This document shows, piece by piece, positions 1 through 11,064 of a stretch of DNA of 64,000 nt (positions within the stretch are counted from its first letter, which is position 1; each line of letters starts with the position of its first letter). The stretch is taken from contig BCHH01000014.1 in the NCBI GenBank assembly GCA_001599595.1, positions 9,587 to 73,586 of the forward strand, written 5' to 3'. Below the pieces are notes generated by a model that worked only from the letters and a program-made list of their open reading frames with translations, was not told the origin of the DNA and did not search any database. Origin of the DNA: Beverwykella pulmonaria (lineage: Eukaryota > Ascomycota > Dothideomycetes > Pleosporales > Melanommataceae). The position numbers and the translations under genes are program-made.

Positions 1-41
1 ACCTCGGGAGGCCACAGACCTCGGGAGGCCACAGACCTCGG
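1..41. repeat. 17-bp tandem repeat at window edge
   Basis: Two full copies of a 17-bp unit (acctcgggaggccacag) and seven bases of a third. The array may extend beyond the window. It lies beside the transposase relic and could be part of that element or of its insertion site; I cannot tell which. Confidence 0.7.
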
Positions 42-216
42 AACATCTGATCGGGGTGACTAAGCACATTCCATGTATATAGCTGAGGTTCCAAACCTCC
101 GAGACTCTGCATCGAATTCATAAGTATTCTTTTGGCACTACATTGGCTCCTCGAGCACCTGGCCCCTTACAGAGATGAACCTCCTCCGCGCTATTACAAT
201 TGCATATCTTGCACCC

Positions 217-1287
217 TACATGTATAATATAGACAAGACAGGCCTCTACTGGCGCTAGTCATTGTCACGCGGCCTCTCTACTGCTAGTCTCCCTGGCTCA
301 AAGAAGGACAAAGCTCAAATATCTCTTGCTCTCTGCAGCAACAGTAATAGATTAGATAAGCTTCCTCCATGGCTTATTGGCAAAGTGAAGGTTCCCCACG
401 CGCTTTAAGGCGTTAACATTAAGGCCCTTAGGCTTAAGTGGCGATTATCAAAGAAGGCTTGGATGAACAGTAATATTATGGCAGAGTGGCTTAAAGCCTT
501 CTACACTCACGTTGGGCCTAAAGTTAAAGTAATACTACTTATAGATAACTTCTCTGCCCATCTCTTAGCCTTAGAGATTGCCCCACTGCCCTCTAACGTA
601 TACATTAAGTTCCTTCCTAAGAACAGTACGTCTTAATACTAGCTATTAGATCAAGGGATTATCGCCAACTTTAAGCACCACTACAAGCGCCAGTGGCTCC
701 GCTTCTGTATCAACGCCTACGCACAAAAGCAAGATCCTATTAAGACAGTTACTCTACACTATACTCTTAGGTGGACAGCAATTGCGTGGAGGGAGCTTGT
801 GACTTAGAAGACAATTCAAAATTGCTAGGCTAAATCAACAATACTTAATAAAGCGGAGCACCAGGATGAGGATCCTCAGCCGCCTGAGGATCTCATAGAT
901 CTACTGCGGAGGGCACAAGAAGTCAGGGAGATAGGTGAAGACGCTAGGGACTTTGAGACCTTTATAGCCCCTAAGGGTGAGGATAAGGAGCCTGAGGAGC
1001 AAGATGTTGACCTCCAAGAGGTGATTAATCACTATACTGGCAATACAGGCCTTGAAGTGCCACCTAAGGAAGCTACTAAGCCTACGCCACCACCATCCTT
1101 AGCAGAGGCCCACAGAGGCCTTGAGGCCCTTTGATCCTATCTTGAAGCTTAGGGAACCTCGACAATTGATACCATGAAGCACCTCAGTGCATTAGATCGA
1201 GAGCTCACCCTTGCTGCCACATCTCAGCGCAAACAGACCTCAATCTCAGCCTATTTTATGTCTGTGCGGGGGGCCAAGGATGAATAG
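217..1287 (+). pseudogene. Pogo/Fot1 DDE transposase with RIP-like nonsense changes
   Basis: One uninterrupted frame from about 217 to the final TAG at 1285-1287 keeps the DDE-transposase landmarks. These are YNIDKTGLYW (first catalytic Asp, codon 232), KAWMNSNIMAEWL, LLIDNFSAH (second Asp), FLPKNSTS, and LLDQGIIANFK (third acidic position). The C-terminal tail is charged and ends near QTSISAYF. There are eight premature stops, at 256, 406, 634, 640, 805, 826, 1132 and 1150. Seven are TAA or TAG, as CAA/CAG to TAA/TAG (CpA to TpA) changes would give. I saw no frameshift. Loss by C-to-T mutation alone fits repeat-induced point mutation, which is an inference. The element cannot make an active transposase. 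Confidence 0.85.
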
Positions 1288-1631
1288 AAGTGGATTGATT
1301 GATTTGTCAGCTACTCAATATCCCGATAATTCAATACTGCGATCAAATTGGTCTGCCAAAATTATATCGCACTAACGGGACTTGACTGTATATTACTCGT
1401 CTGCTCTTCAGCCACGTTTTGAAAGTCCGCCACGATATCTGGTGGCGACATCACTTCACCTCTTGCGCCTGTGCATCAACTCATCGGCCATCCCTCTCTG
1501 TCCCTCTATCAGCATTTGGCAACAGTTCAAGAGGATTAACTATACTCTACGCTACACTACTGCATCTGCTAGAGAGAGCTTTACGTATAAGTAAAAATAC
1601 GTTGTTTACTCTCATATTCAGTCGGAAAAGA

Positions 1632-2234
1632 ATGGCGGACGAAAACCTTCCAAGTCTAGCCACTGGCCAACCACGAGCTACAGAAATTCTTCCTACCACG
1701 AACACAACGTCCTCAAACTCCCGAGCGAAAAGCACAGTTCTTTTCCAAGAACTTGGAGAACCTGCGCAGCCAGGATCTCGGCATAACTCCACGAGGTCGC
1801 TATCCGACTACTCACTTGAAGGCGCTGAGGATCCGTTTACCGTCATGGCAGTATGCGGTCCACCGGAGAATGGGTTCCCAATAATACCTACGGAGCTCAA
1901 GGAGAGATATGAACGGGAGATGCAGGAGGCTTGGGAGGCAGGACCAATTCCAGATAGCGACGAGGATGAAAACGAGGATGAAGGTGGAGATGAACTAAAA
2001 ATCGAGAATTCGGGGCAGAGAGGAGAAAAACGAGAAGGAGCGCTGATAGTGAAGGGAGAGGAGAAGAGAAACAAGTCGGCGAAGAAGACGCGCGTGACGA
2101 GTGAGCGAGGTTTATTTTCCTGGCAAGTCCTAGAGACTGGTGAAACGGAGGGTATATTACAAAACAGCAAACGGGGTAGGGGACAAGAAAGACAGCGGTT
2201 AAACTCTCAACATCAGGGGGTGAAATGGAATTGA
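1632..2234 (+). CDS. hypothetical acidic protein, 200 aa
   Basis: An open frame runs from an ATG in fair context (aagaATGgcg) to the stop at 2234, and extends upstream without a better start. It begins MADENLPSL, has a Ser/Thr-rich first half, a short segment around FPIIPTELKERYEREMQEAWE, then an acidic run (DSDEDENEDEGGDE) and a Lys/Arg-rich tail. No domain is recognised. It lies between a dead transposon and NLR fragments, so it may be a lineage-specific gene or a gene fragment. No intron boundary is needed to read it. Confidence 0.4.
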   Translation: MADENLPSLATGQPRATEILPTTNTTSSNSRAKSTVLFQELGEPAQPGSRHNSTRSLSDYSLEGAEDPFTVMAVCGPPENGFPIIPTELKERYEREMQEAWEAGPIPDSDEDENEDEGGDELKIENSGQRGEKREGALIVKGEEKRNKSAKKTRVTSERGLFSWQVLETGETEGILQNSKRGRGQERQRLNSQHQGVKWN

Positions 2235-2298
2235 TAGGAACGCGAACTGGCGAGGATAACTGGTTTTACTAGCAGCAACCCTTCAGCAGCTAGTGTAG

Positions 2299-2625
2299 GC
2301 TCGGTCATCAGTAACGGGGCCCGTAGAACGGTTTCACAAGAAGCATGTTAGCCGGGGGACTAAGCCATCAGGCTATGAGATCTTCGGTGTTCTGCGGTCA
2401 GTGGTTTCCAAGTTCTCAGCTGTTTGCGTTGTGGTCGATGCTTTGGACGAGTGTGCTGATAGCGACGACATTCACGTCCTCCAACGGCGCTACGTCTATA
2501 ATATCAGGGCTCGCATTGATGGCTGTCGGGGCAGGTACCTAATGTTGAGCAGAACGTCACTGTACTCTGCCCCGCCGGCTCAGTCATGTATTTTTGAGCA
2601 CGCTGTACCACGGCCACTTTCTTGA
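2299..2625 (+). pseudogene. NACHT-domain fragment of an NLR/STAND protein
   Basis: One frame reads PVERFHKKHVSRGTKPS, then about 20 residues on VCVVVDALDEC, followed by a segment ending YLMLSRTS. This order (helix, RGTKPS-type linker, Walker B with DALDEC, sensor-like SR) is characteristic of the NACHT core of fungal ankyrin or WD40 NLRs. No P-loop is found upstream, where the frame is closed by a stop at 2296, and no C-terminal domain follows. It is therefore an isolated piece of about 100 codons. It is a different gene copy from the intact NLR at 40 kb. Confidence 0.65.
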
Positions 2626-3319
2626 ATCTCAAGGGATGATAGCGATCCAGGAAGGTTGACTAGGTTGACTATAAAATCGAGGTTAAGTTTTGGAGATGCT
2701 ACTGAGGCTTTCAGGTCTGTGACAGTGCACAGGATGACCGCGCTCTTCAGATTGTTGATTGTTTCCAAGATCGCGTTGTTGAATTTGAGCTGTTCGAGTG
2801 CAAGAGGATTCGAGTCTTTCTGAATTATTGCCAGTTGCCTCGAGGTCATCTTCAGGCTCCCCTTGGCACATTTAAATATTAGTCAAATGTACAATACCTC
2901 CACCTACTGGAAATCTCTCTCAAGAATATTGAGAACGAATTGCAATTATTTTACAATCTCCTCTTTGAGCTTTGGGGGTCCTTTTGGTATAGCTTGAAAA
3001 GACTTTGCCTGACGAAATCGTTATAGTGAGCTGAAATGCGAAGATGGAGGGTTCTTGTTGATATTCTCGACACACTTGACGATGGGTTCCAACGCCACAC
3101 GCTCAGGGACTGTAAAGAGTGTACGAGGCCAGGATCAGAGCACGCATTTTCTAAATCTTGGAGGTAGCTGAGAGTTCTGATCAAACCATCCAAGAGTTCA
3201 GAGAAATTCGAAAACCCTGGAACAGTGCACCGATTATCTTTCAAGGCCTTGTACGCATTGCAAAGCAGGCTAACTACGACCGCGATGTCGTTCGATTGGT
3301 GACCGTTTGGCAAGGCCAT
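2580..3319 (-). pseudogene. Broken N-terminal domain of a fungal NLR-like protein
   Basis: The frame begins MALPNGHQSNDIAVVVSLL and continues through LLDGLIRTLSYLQDLENA, the helical type of domain found at the start of many fungal NACHT/ankyrin proteins. After about 55 codons the coherent reading shifts frame (VALEPIVKCVENINKN) and then meets two TAA codons where Gln would fit. A plausible 40-nt intron with a GACTAAT branch site separates this from a last piece (LAIIQKDSNPLALEQL). One frameshift plus two CAA-to-TAA-like stops make it a pseudogene. Its 3' end overlaps, on the opposite strand, the NACHT fragment. Domain naming is by pattern and moderately secure. Confidence 0.5.
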
Positions 3320-3953
3320 ACTCGGAAATGTTTCGTGAGAGGGAAAGTGTTGAATGATCTAGCGTTAGAATGTTTCTCGAGATAGGAACGAAGTGGTTGA
3401 GAGGTGTTAGTTTGCTAGAGACTGCACTTCTATGCAGACGCATACTGCCACCCGTCTCAGATTCCTAGAGCCAATCAGGCTCGTGTGGCTACGTCAGCTT
3501 TGTTGCTTCCATATTGGATAGTAACTTCGACACGACCAATACAGAAGATCAATGCGGAGGTCTTGCAGAGAAGAAAGCAAGACTCAAATAAGTTTTTAAT
3601 AATATGTTGCCCTGTTGCTGAAAAGGCTGGAACGTCAGAAAGTGTTCGCTCGAAGTACGACGGAACGTGGGAGGCACACGCTACTTGCTGGGGGATCTGC
3701 TGCATGGAAAACAATTCACAAAATACTATTTTAGGACTAGCATGAAAAAGGACCGGGCCAAGTCTTCTGAGTGTTGAGGCTCAGTTGTATCGCGCTTCCC
3801 AAAAGCGGCCTAGCGGATCCGAAGAGATAAGCTCTGCCCGTCCATCGTCATTCCGCTCAAGGTTCAAGATTTTTCCGATCTCCGGTCCGACAGAACCCAA
3901 TTCAACTCTCCCGTCCAGTATGACTCGATAATACGCGAATTAGCAAAATCTCA
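3320..3953. other. Intergenic, upstream of YPK9
   Basis: No convincing coding region; open frames here are short and lack family features. The last few hundred bases should contain the YPK9 promoter and leader. Confidence 0.4.
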
Positions 3954-6900
3954 ATGGACAGTGCAAATGGCAGTCCCGAGAGGCGCCGGAGGAGTGGCAT
4001 GTACCGGAGGGGGTCCAACATGAGCGAGTATGCTATCTCTCAGCTAGCCCTTCAAGTACCGGAAAGGCTGACAAAATTGACAGCTTAAGCTTCATTACGG
4101 ACGTTGAGATGGCCCAAGACGAGGTGATCGAGCTCCAGCCCATGCACGGCCTACCTGGACAGCAACTGACCAGAGTGAAGGTCTTCGCCGGGCCCATGTC
4201 CGAAAGTGTGCCTTCGAGCATCACTTCCTTCGCCCACCGTCGCGCACGCGCAGACTCAACCACCAGTTTCGCATACTACGACGACGATAGAGACTCTGAA
4301 GAAGGCATAGAGGAGGAGGCCATTGCAGAAGAGTATGGTGAAATTGAGTACAACGAGGACTATGTGGATCACCTGGATGACCTCGAGGCCGGCGTGTCAC
4401 CGTCACCGCCACATTTCAGAAGGAAGTCATCTGGACAGTCTAGTAGGAGGTCCGTCGACAGGCCCTTATTGCGCAGGTATTCTAGTGCCTCGAGCGCAGG
4501 ATCTGGCGACGGCTGGAAAGGAAGAAGAACCAGCCAGAAGATCTACATCTTGACGGAGGATTTGACGATTGTAGTTGCTGGATTTAAATCATCAACTATT
4601 GGGTCTGCAGCATATATTGTGCTGTGCGTAATTACGGTAGGACTGGCTTGGCTCCTATTCCGATGGCTGCCGCGATGGCGAGTAGCGCTAACAGGACGGG
4701 CTACGCCGATCAAGGAGTGCGACTGGGTTGTAGTAGAGAACCAGTGGGGAGAGTTTTCCGTTCAAAACATCAACCAACAGACATACGGGCGCTCACTATC
4801 GACTGTGTTTGGCGATCTTGAAAAACGATCGAACGGAAACGGAGATTACGATGAAGACTCAGACCCAGTCATTAAGCAACTGCGCTGCTTAGACTACCGC
4901 TACATTCGGTTCTGTTACCACCCTCTAAAGGATAAATTTGTTCTTGCGAATACCTGGAAAGATCCTGCCTGGACCGAAGTTTCTGCCCTTCGCAGCGGCC
5001 TGGACAATGAAGAGCGCGACTACCGAGAGCTTGTTTTCGGAAGAAATGCGATCGACATTGAAGAGAAGTCAGTTGGCCAGCTCCTGGTGGACGAAGCCTT
5101 CCACCCTTTCTATGTCTTTCAAATAGCCAGTCTCTTCCTTTGGTCCGTGGACGAGTACTACTATTATGCCGCGTGTATCTTCGTAATATCTCTTGTAAGC
5201 ATCACAACCACACTAATTGAGACCAAGGCCACCATGAAACGTTTACGAGAGGTTTCACGATTCGAATGCGATGTGCGAGTGTTGCGAAATGGCTTCTGGA
5301 GGCACGTAGAATCTGGAGAGCTTGTTCCTGGAGACGTGTACGAAGTCACAGATCCCTCGCTGACCCTGTTGCCTTGCGACAGCCTCCTGCTTTCCGGAGA
5401 CTGCATCGTCAATGAGAGCATGCTGACAGGCGAGTCTGTTCCTGTGTCGAAGATTCCAGTGACAGACGAAGCACTGGAGATACTCGACTTAAGCGCTTCG
5501 AGCATCCACCCGGAAATTGCTAGGCATATGCTGTTCAGCGGAACTAAGATCATACGCGCTCGGAGACCGCACGACGACGGAGATGATGAAGCAGCGGCAT
5601 TGGCAATGGTCATACGAACAGGCTTCAATACAACCAAGGGCGCATTGGTACGATCGATGCTCTTCCCGAAGCCCTCAGGATTCAAATTCTATCAAGACTC
5701 TTTCCGATACATCGCGGTCATGGGCCTTATCGCTATGGTTGGCTTTGTCGCCTCATTCATCAACTTCATCAACTTTGGTCTCGCTTGGCATCTTATCGTT
5801 GTCCGCGCCCTCGATTTGATCACCATTGTGGTCCCTCCTGCGTTGCCAGCTACACTCACAATTGGAACCAACTTTGCCCTTTCACGCTTGAAGCAGAAGC
5901 AGATCTTCTGCATCAGCCCACAGCGAGTGAACGTAGGAGGCAAACTCGATGTCGTCTGCTTTGACAAGACAGGGACGCTTACGGAAGAAGGGCTGGATGT
6001 TCTCGGTGTGCGAGTCGTGCAGCGGCCAGATAACAGATTCAGCGACCTGCTATCTGATCCCATGGATGTCCTTCCTGGGTCAATGTATGAACGAGACCCG
6101 ACCGTTGAGTATTCACACCACAAGGCAATACTATATACCATGGCCACATGTCATTCACTGCGTCTCATTGACGACGAGCTTGTGGGTGATCCCCTCGACG
6201 TCAAGATGTTCAACTTCACCGGTTGGAGCTTCGAAGAAGGGGAACAGCGATCTGGCGGAGGAGATGACGACGAACAGAAACTTTCGCCATCTGTTGCCAG
6301 ACCTCCGCCTGGCCGAGAGTTCGACATTGACGATCATGAGGATGATGCGAATAGAAAGCCTGTGGAACTGGGCGTGCTTAAGACTTTTGAGTTCGTCTCC
6401 CAGCTGAGAAGAGCCAGCGTAATTGTACGCCGATTCGGTTCACGCGATGGCTTTGTATATGTCAAGGGCGCGCCTGAGTGCATGAAGACGATTTGTTCCC
6501 CAGACAGTTTTCCTGCTGATTACGAAGATCTACTGGCATACTATACCCACAGAGGGTTCCGAGTCATTGCATGTGCAGCGAAGACCATCAAAGTCAACTG
6601 GCTTAAGATCCAGAAAATGAAACGGGAAGAAGCCGAGAGCGACATGGACTTCATAGGCTTCATCATTTTCGAGAACAAACTCAAGCCCAGCACAACACCC
6701 GTAATCGAGGAGCTAGAGAGAGCGAATATACGGAACGTCATGTGCACAGGAGACAACATCCTGACAGCCATCAGTGTGGCGCGTGACTGCACTCTGATCA
6801 ACAGGACTGCACATTGCTTTGTTCCACACTTCGTCGAGGGCGACTCGAGGACGGCTTTGGCGAAGCTCAGCTGGGAAAGTGTCGATGATCCTCTATTCAA

Positions 6901-8047
6901 ATTGGATGAGAATACCCTCAAGCCTTTACCCCCACCAGTGGAATCCGATGCATCGCTACCATATGACATTTCCAACCTTCGCAACTACTCGCTCGCCGTC
7001 AGTGGAGATGTGTTTCGCTGGATCATCGACTTTGCATCAGAGAAGGTCCTACGCGAGATGCTTGTCTGCGGACAAGTGTTCGCGCGTATGTCACCGGATG
7101 AGAAGCATGAGCTCGTGGAAAAGCTTCAAAGTATCGACTACTGCTGCGGCTTCTGTGGCGATGGCGCAAATGATTGTGGTGCCTTAAAAGCAGCTGATGT
7201 CGGCATCTCACTGTCAGAGGCAGAAGCTTCCGTTGCTGCGCCGTTTACCAGCCGCGTCTTCGACATCTCTTGCGTACCCCAAGTCATCAAAGAAGGCCGA
7301 GCTGCGCTTGTAACGAGCTTCAGTTGCTTTAAGTACATGAGCTTGTACTCCGCTATCCAGTTCACGTCCGTCAGTTTCCTCTATGCCTCGGCCTCGAATC
7401 TTGGAGATTTCCAGTTCCTCTTCATTGATCTATTACTCATCCTCCCAATCGCCATTTTTATGGGCTGGTCAGGCGCATATCCGTATCTCTCTCGCAAGCG
7501 ACCGACTGCAAGTCTCGTCTCTCGTAAAGTGCTCACTCCTCTTCTCGGTCAGATCGTTATATGTGTTGCAATCCAGTTCATTGGGTTCGAGTATGTCCAA
7601 AAGCAGCCATGGTATCAACCTCCCGTCCTCGACAGGGATCATTCGAATCCCCTGAACTCGCAAAACACCACGCTGTTCCTCGTATCCTGCTTCCAGTACA
7701 TACTGTCTGCAGTGGTTCTCAGCATCGGCCGTCCATTCCGAGAGCCAATGTCGCAGAACCTGCCATTCGTCATCACCATGTTCGTCACACTGGCGATAAC
7801 ATGCTACATGCTTTTCGATCCGGCTCAATGGCTTTTTAAGCTCATGCAGCTCACGTACCTGGATACGAGCTTCAAACTTTTTATTCTGGCTCTTGGTCTC
7901 GGCAACTTCGCGATAGCGTATATAAGCGAGAAGTACCTGCTTACGGCGCTGGCACGATGGATTGGGATCTGGAAGGTCAAGATGAACCCCAAGTGGAAGA
8001 AGAAGAGGAAGGCGTATAAGGAGATCATGGAGAGCGTGAGGATGTGA
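3954..8047 (+). CDS. YPK9: P5B-type ATPase, YPK9/ATP13A2 family
   Basis: Vacuolar/lysosomal P-type ATPase; human ATP13A2 exports polyamines and yeast Ypk9 gives metal resistance. The frame 4109-8047 (1312 codons) holds the whole core. Numbered from 4109, it has the dephosphorylation loop TGES (~440), the subfamily signature PPALP, phosphorylation site DKTGTLT (Asp619), nucleotide-binding KGAPE, and hinge GDGAND (~1017-1022). Ten or so hydrophobic segments include a P5-specific N-terminal one (VLCVITVGLAWLLF). PPALP rather than PPELP separates P5B from the ER P5A (Spf1) group. I add an upstream exon, 3954-4055 (34 codons, MDSANGSPERRRRSGMYRR...), joined over a 53-nt intron. The join is in phase and the exon looks coding, but if it is wrong, translation starts at 4109. 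The N-terminus is acidic and Ser-rich. The protein appears intact. Confidence 0.95.
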
Positions 8048-8292
8048 GCGACTCGTCAGGTACTCAACTGCAGATGGAGCCTCAGAGCAGGGAACATCGT
8101 GCCCCGTGAAAACAATATAAAAGACGAGCTAAGGAAGGACCATCTGGTAGTACAGAAGAGCGAGTCAACGTTGTGAACTATATTGTAAATATATCGGATA
8201 TGTGTATATATAACGAAGAAAGCGAGAACCGCAATGTATACCTCGTACAACAACTACCAAATCCACCCTCCACACCAGCCCATTCCCCACAT

Positions 8293-8755
8293 CTACGCCA
8301 CTGTCAAACTAAACTTAACGTTCCCACTCGGGCTCGCGCCGCCCAAACATGTGGACTCAAAGCTTCCCTTGGGACACGTCAATTGCGCCGCCTTGACACA
8401 CCTCTCCCACCGTCCCTTGCTAACATTGATCGTAGCCCCAGCATCCGTCGCATCGAGCGTAAATTTCGACGTCCCTGAGACCCCCGTCGTGGATGTGGGC
8501 GAGCCGTTGCATTTTGTTATTGCCCCCGCGATCCCCCCGCATATGCCCAGAATCGCGACATTGGTCGAGTGCGTGTCGAAGGCGCTGGTACATGTCAGAG
8601 TTAGGATGGATAGAGAGGGGAAAGGGGGCGCACATGGAGGTGTCGAGACAGGTGGTGCCTGTGACTTCTGCGCCGGATACGACTTGTGCGGGGAGGGCGG
8701 CGGCAGTGGTCAGAGAGGTGACGAGAGCCGTCAGGAGGAGGGTGGAGATGTACAT
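8293..8755 (-). CDS. Small secreted six-cysteine protein, 137 aa
   Basis: Exons 8634-8755 and 8584-8293 are joined across a 49-nt intron (GTGCGC donor, CTAAC branch site, TACCAG acceptor). The join is in phase and gives 137 codons plus TAG. Residues 1-20 form a signal peptide (MYISTLLLTALVTSL..AAA). The mature part has six cysteines (36, 56, 66, 103, 111, 120), enough for three disulfides, and a C-terminal half reading KGRWERCVKAAQ, GSFESTCLGGAS and VKFSLTVA. Size, secretion signal and even cysteine count fit fungal small secreted proteins, some of which are effectors. I do not recognise a named family, so function is open. It converges on YPK9, with 245 nt between stops. Without the splice, only a signal peptide followed by nonsense is seen. 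Confidence 0.8.
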
Positions 8756-9716
8756 GGTAGCTTGTGGGGTTGGGGTGAATGTGTATATGTATAATGGTCG
8801 TCGATGATGATGTTAAGTAATAACGTATATACAAGAGAAACGAAAAGAAGATTACGATTCGATCAACGAATGAATAGACGAAGTAAACCAACGAGAGGAA
8901 TGACGAAAAAGTGTTCGATGCCCTTTCTCCACGTCCATTGCGCTTCTATTTACCTCTGCACCCCCAAGCCACCAAATCTCGCAGTCAGGCCCGAGAAACA
9001 TGGTGCCGTGGCAATCAAACGGCATCCCTATACCTCCATACCCTTACTCATTAATTAAGGCTGTTGCGATGTGTCATTGAACGGGTGTTTGGTGCTTCTG
9101 GCTGCTTTGGGGTGGGTGAAGCAGTGTAGGTTTGGAGGTGTTGGATGGGGGCAAGTGCGATTTCTGAGCGCGCCAACGCGGTAATTTGCACGATTGCCAA
9201 GCCAAGTGCAGGAGGAGGTCACCAAAATTAAAAGAGCTTTACACTGTCCACATCTGCAGAGACAGCTATGACAATGGACAATGGGGCAAGGACGAAATTT
9301 CTGTGAAAGAAACACGTGGAGGTGGTGGCGGGCGCCTCAACCGCATGACAAGCGGAGAGCCTCGGCGGAAAATTTGTTTTGCACGCCGTTGGGTGGCGTT
9401 AATTCATCATTGATTCGTCCTATCTTTAGATCATGGATTGCTTCGTCTCGTCCCATCCCGTCCTTTCATTGCGTTGAGTTCATCGTGACGTGCCTTCCTC
9501 CCAAGGAATAGACGGAAGAAAGACCCCGCCCGGCTCTTATGCAAACCTCCTCCAAACGCCGCTTACTCTCCATGAGCGCCGTATCGCCCTGTAGAATCAA
9601 GCAAGGAAATTAATAGGAATAAAGACACGTAGAGAAAAGTACAGGGCATTCTAGAAAGCCGTCGGTGGTGTGTTTATTGGGAGTCTATGTGGCTCCGGTA
9701 TAGCGGTTTTCAACGG
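8756..9716. other. Intergenic between secreted-protein gene and SIS1
   Basis: It should hold the promoter of the minus-strand secreted-protein gene and the 3' end of SIS1. Only short, unconvincing open frames are seen, with no RNA gene or repeat. Confidence 0.4.
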
Positions 9717-11064
9717 CTATAGGATGTTTTTCAGCGCCTCTTTTTGTTGTGTGGTCAGCGATGTCGGGAACTTGATTCGTACGCCGACGACAAAGTCGCC
9801 ACGTTCTGCTGGCTTCTTGCTCTTGGGCATACCAAGGTTCGGGAAGCGCTCTTGGAAGGTTGGTCCTGTAGGACCGCCGTTGCTGACGGCTATCTGCTTT
9901 CCATCGATGGTCTGAACGGTTCGGCGCCAGCCTGTGAGGGCTTCTTTTAGGTCGAGATCGATCATGTGTCGAATATCGTCGCCTTCGCGTGTGAACAATG
10001 GATGTGGTTTCTGTGTTACGTTAGTGGTCTGAGCGGTTACTTAAGGTTTTGACACAAACTCACCTCTGAGACAATGAAGTGCAGATCCTGCGTTCCGCCC
10101 TCCACCTGATCACCGACATCTGAAAACTTGATCTTGCTACCTGCCTTCAAGCCCTTCTTGATCGGTACCTCGAGGATGCGGTCTTGCGTGCTTTGCTTGC
10201 CGGTTGCTGGATCGTACGTCTTCCGTTTTATTTTCATCTTCTTGGTCGTGCCATTGAAGAGCTCCTCGAGGGACACTGGCAATGGCTTCTCGACGACAGT
10301 GACCTCGGGTGCGGGCGCTCTCCTGCCGCCTTCGAACCTTGACCCGCCTGGCGCTCTCTTGCTCTTGGATCCACCCATTCCACCGGGCATGCCTCCCATG
10401 CCAAAGCCGCCAAAGCTGCCAAAGTCATCCTCGTCTCCACCGCCACCACCCATGCCTGCTCCTCCGCCGCGCAGGAACTCGGAGAAGATGCTTTCCGGGT
10501 TGGAGAAGTTGAAGCCGCCGTTACCTCCGCCGCCGGCTGTGGAAAAGTGGAAGGTCCGCGTGCCGCCGGGCATGCCGCCTGCGCTCGAAAATGGGTATCC
10601 GCCACCACCCTCGAATGGGTTTCCGCCAGGACTGCCACCACTCTCGGGCGGAGGTGCGCCGCCCCGGAGCAGGAACTCGAGACCATATTGGTCGTACGTC
10701 TTGCGCTTTTCGGGGTCGGATAGGATCTCGTAAGCTTGTGATACCTCTGCGATGGGAACAGTCAGTATGTGAGTCGTCGATAATGAGGGTGGTCGCTGCC
10801 TTACCTTTGAACTTCTCAGATGCGTTGGGGTTGTCTTTGTTCTTGTCCGGATGGTACTTCAAGGCGGCTTTCCGGTATGCTTTCTTGATCTCATCCTGGG
10901 TTGCGGTTGCAGATACGCCTGCGGGGAAGTGTTAGCATGTGCAAAGATGACTGCGATTGCGGAGTGTGGTGGGTAAGCGGCTGTCTGAGGCCGACGGAGG
11001 GGCAGAACGGCATGGCGGTGTCAAACTTACTTAATGAATCGTAGAGCTTGGTCTCCTTGACCAT
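9717..11064 (-). CDS. SIS1: Class B Hsp40 co-chaperone, Sis1/Psi1 type, 374 aa
   Basis: J-domain co-chaperone that stimulates Hsp70 ATPase and hands over substrates, in cytosol and nucleus. Four exons: 11031-11064, 10805-10918, 10064-10746 and 9717-10010, with introns of 112, 58 and 53 nt, in phase. The J domain starts KETKLYDSL and carries HPD at 34-36 ([11 protein letters not shown]). A Gly/Phe-rich region with GMGG-type runs follows. The C-terminal substrate-binding domains ([29 protein letters not shown]) have no zinc-finger CxxCxGxG motifs, which makes it class B. The last exon ends in the usual dimerisation region. A heat-shock element lies about 200 bp upstream of the ATG, so control by HSF1 is likely. 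Confidence 0.95.

Larger units (their letters stand above)
1..1390 (+). mobile_element. Fot1/Pogo-type (Tc1-mariner superfamily) DNA transposon relic, 3' part
   Basis: The transposase body ends at 1287 and is followed by about 100 bases with no coding potential. That stretch ends in cgggacttgact at 1376-1387, next to a TA-rich junction, and resembles the terminal inverted repeat end of Fot1-like elements. The left end lies before the window or is too decayed to place, so the inverted repeat cannot be checked here. Family assignment rests on the transposase motifs described in the pseudogene entry. Confidence 0.7.

Noticed and set aside
8234..8794. 186-codon plus-strand open frame opposite the secreted-protein gene
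   Set aside because: The spliced minus-strand reading has a signal peptide, ordered cysteines and proper splice signals; the plus frame has none of these.
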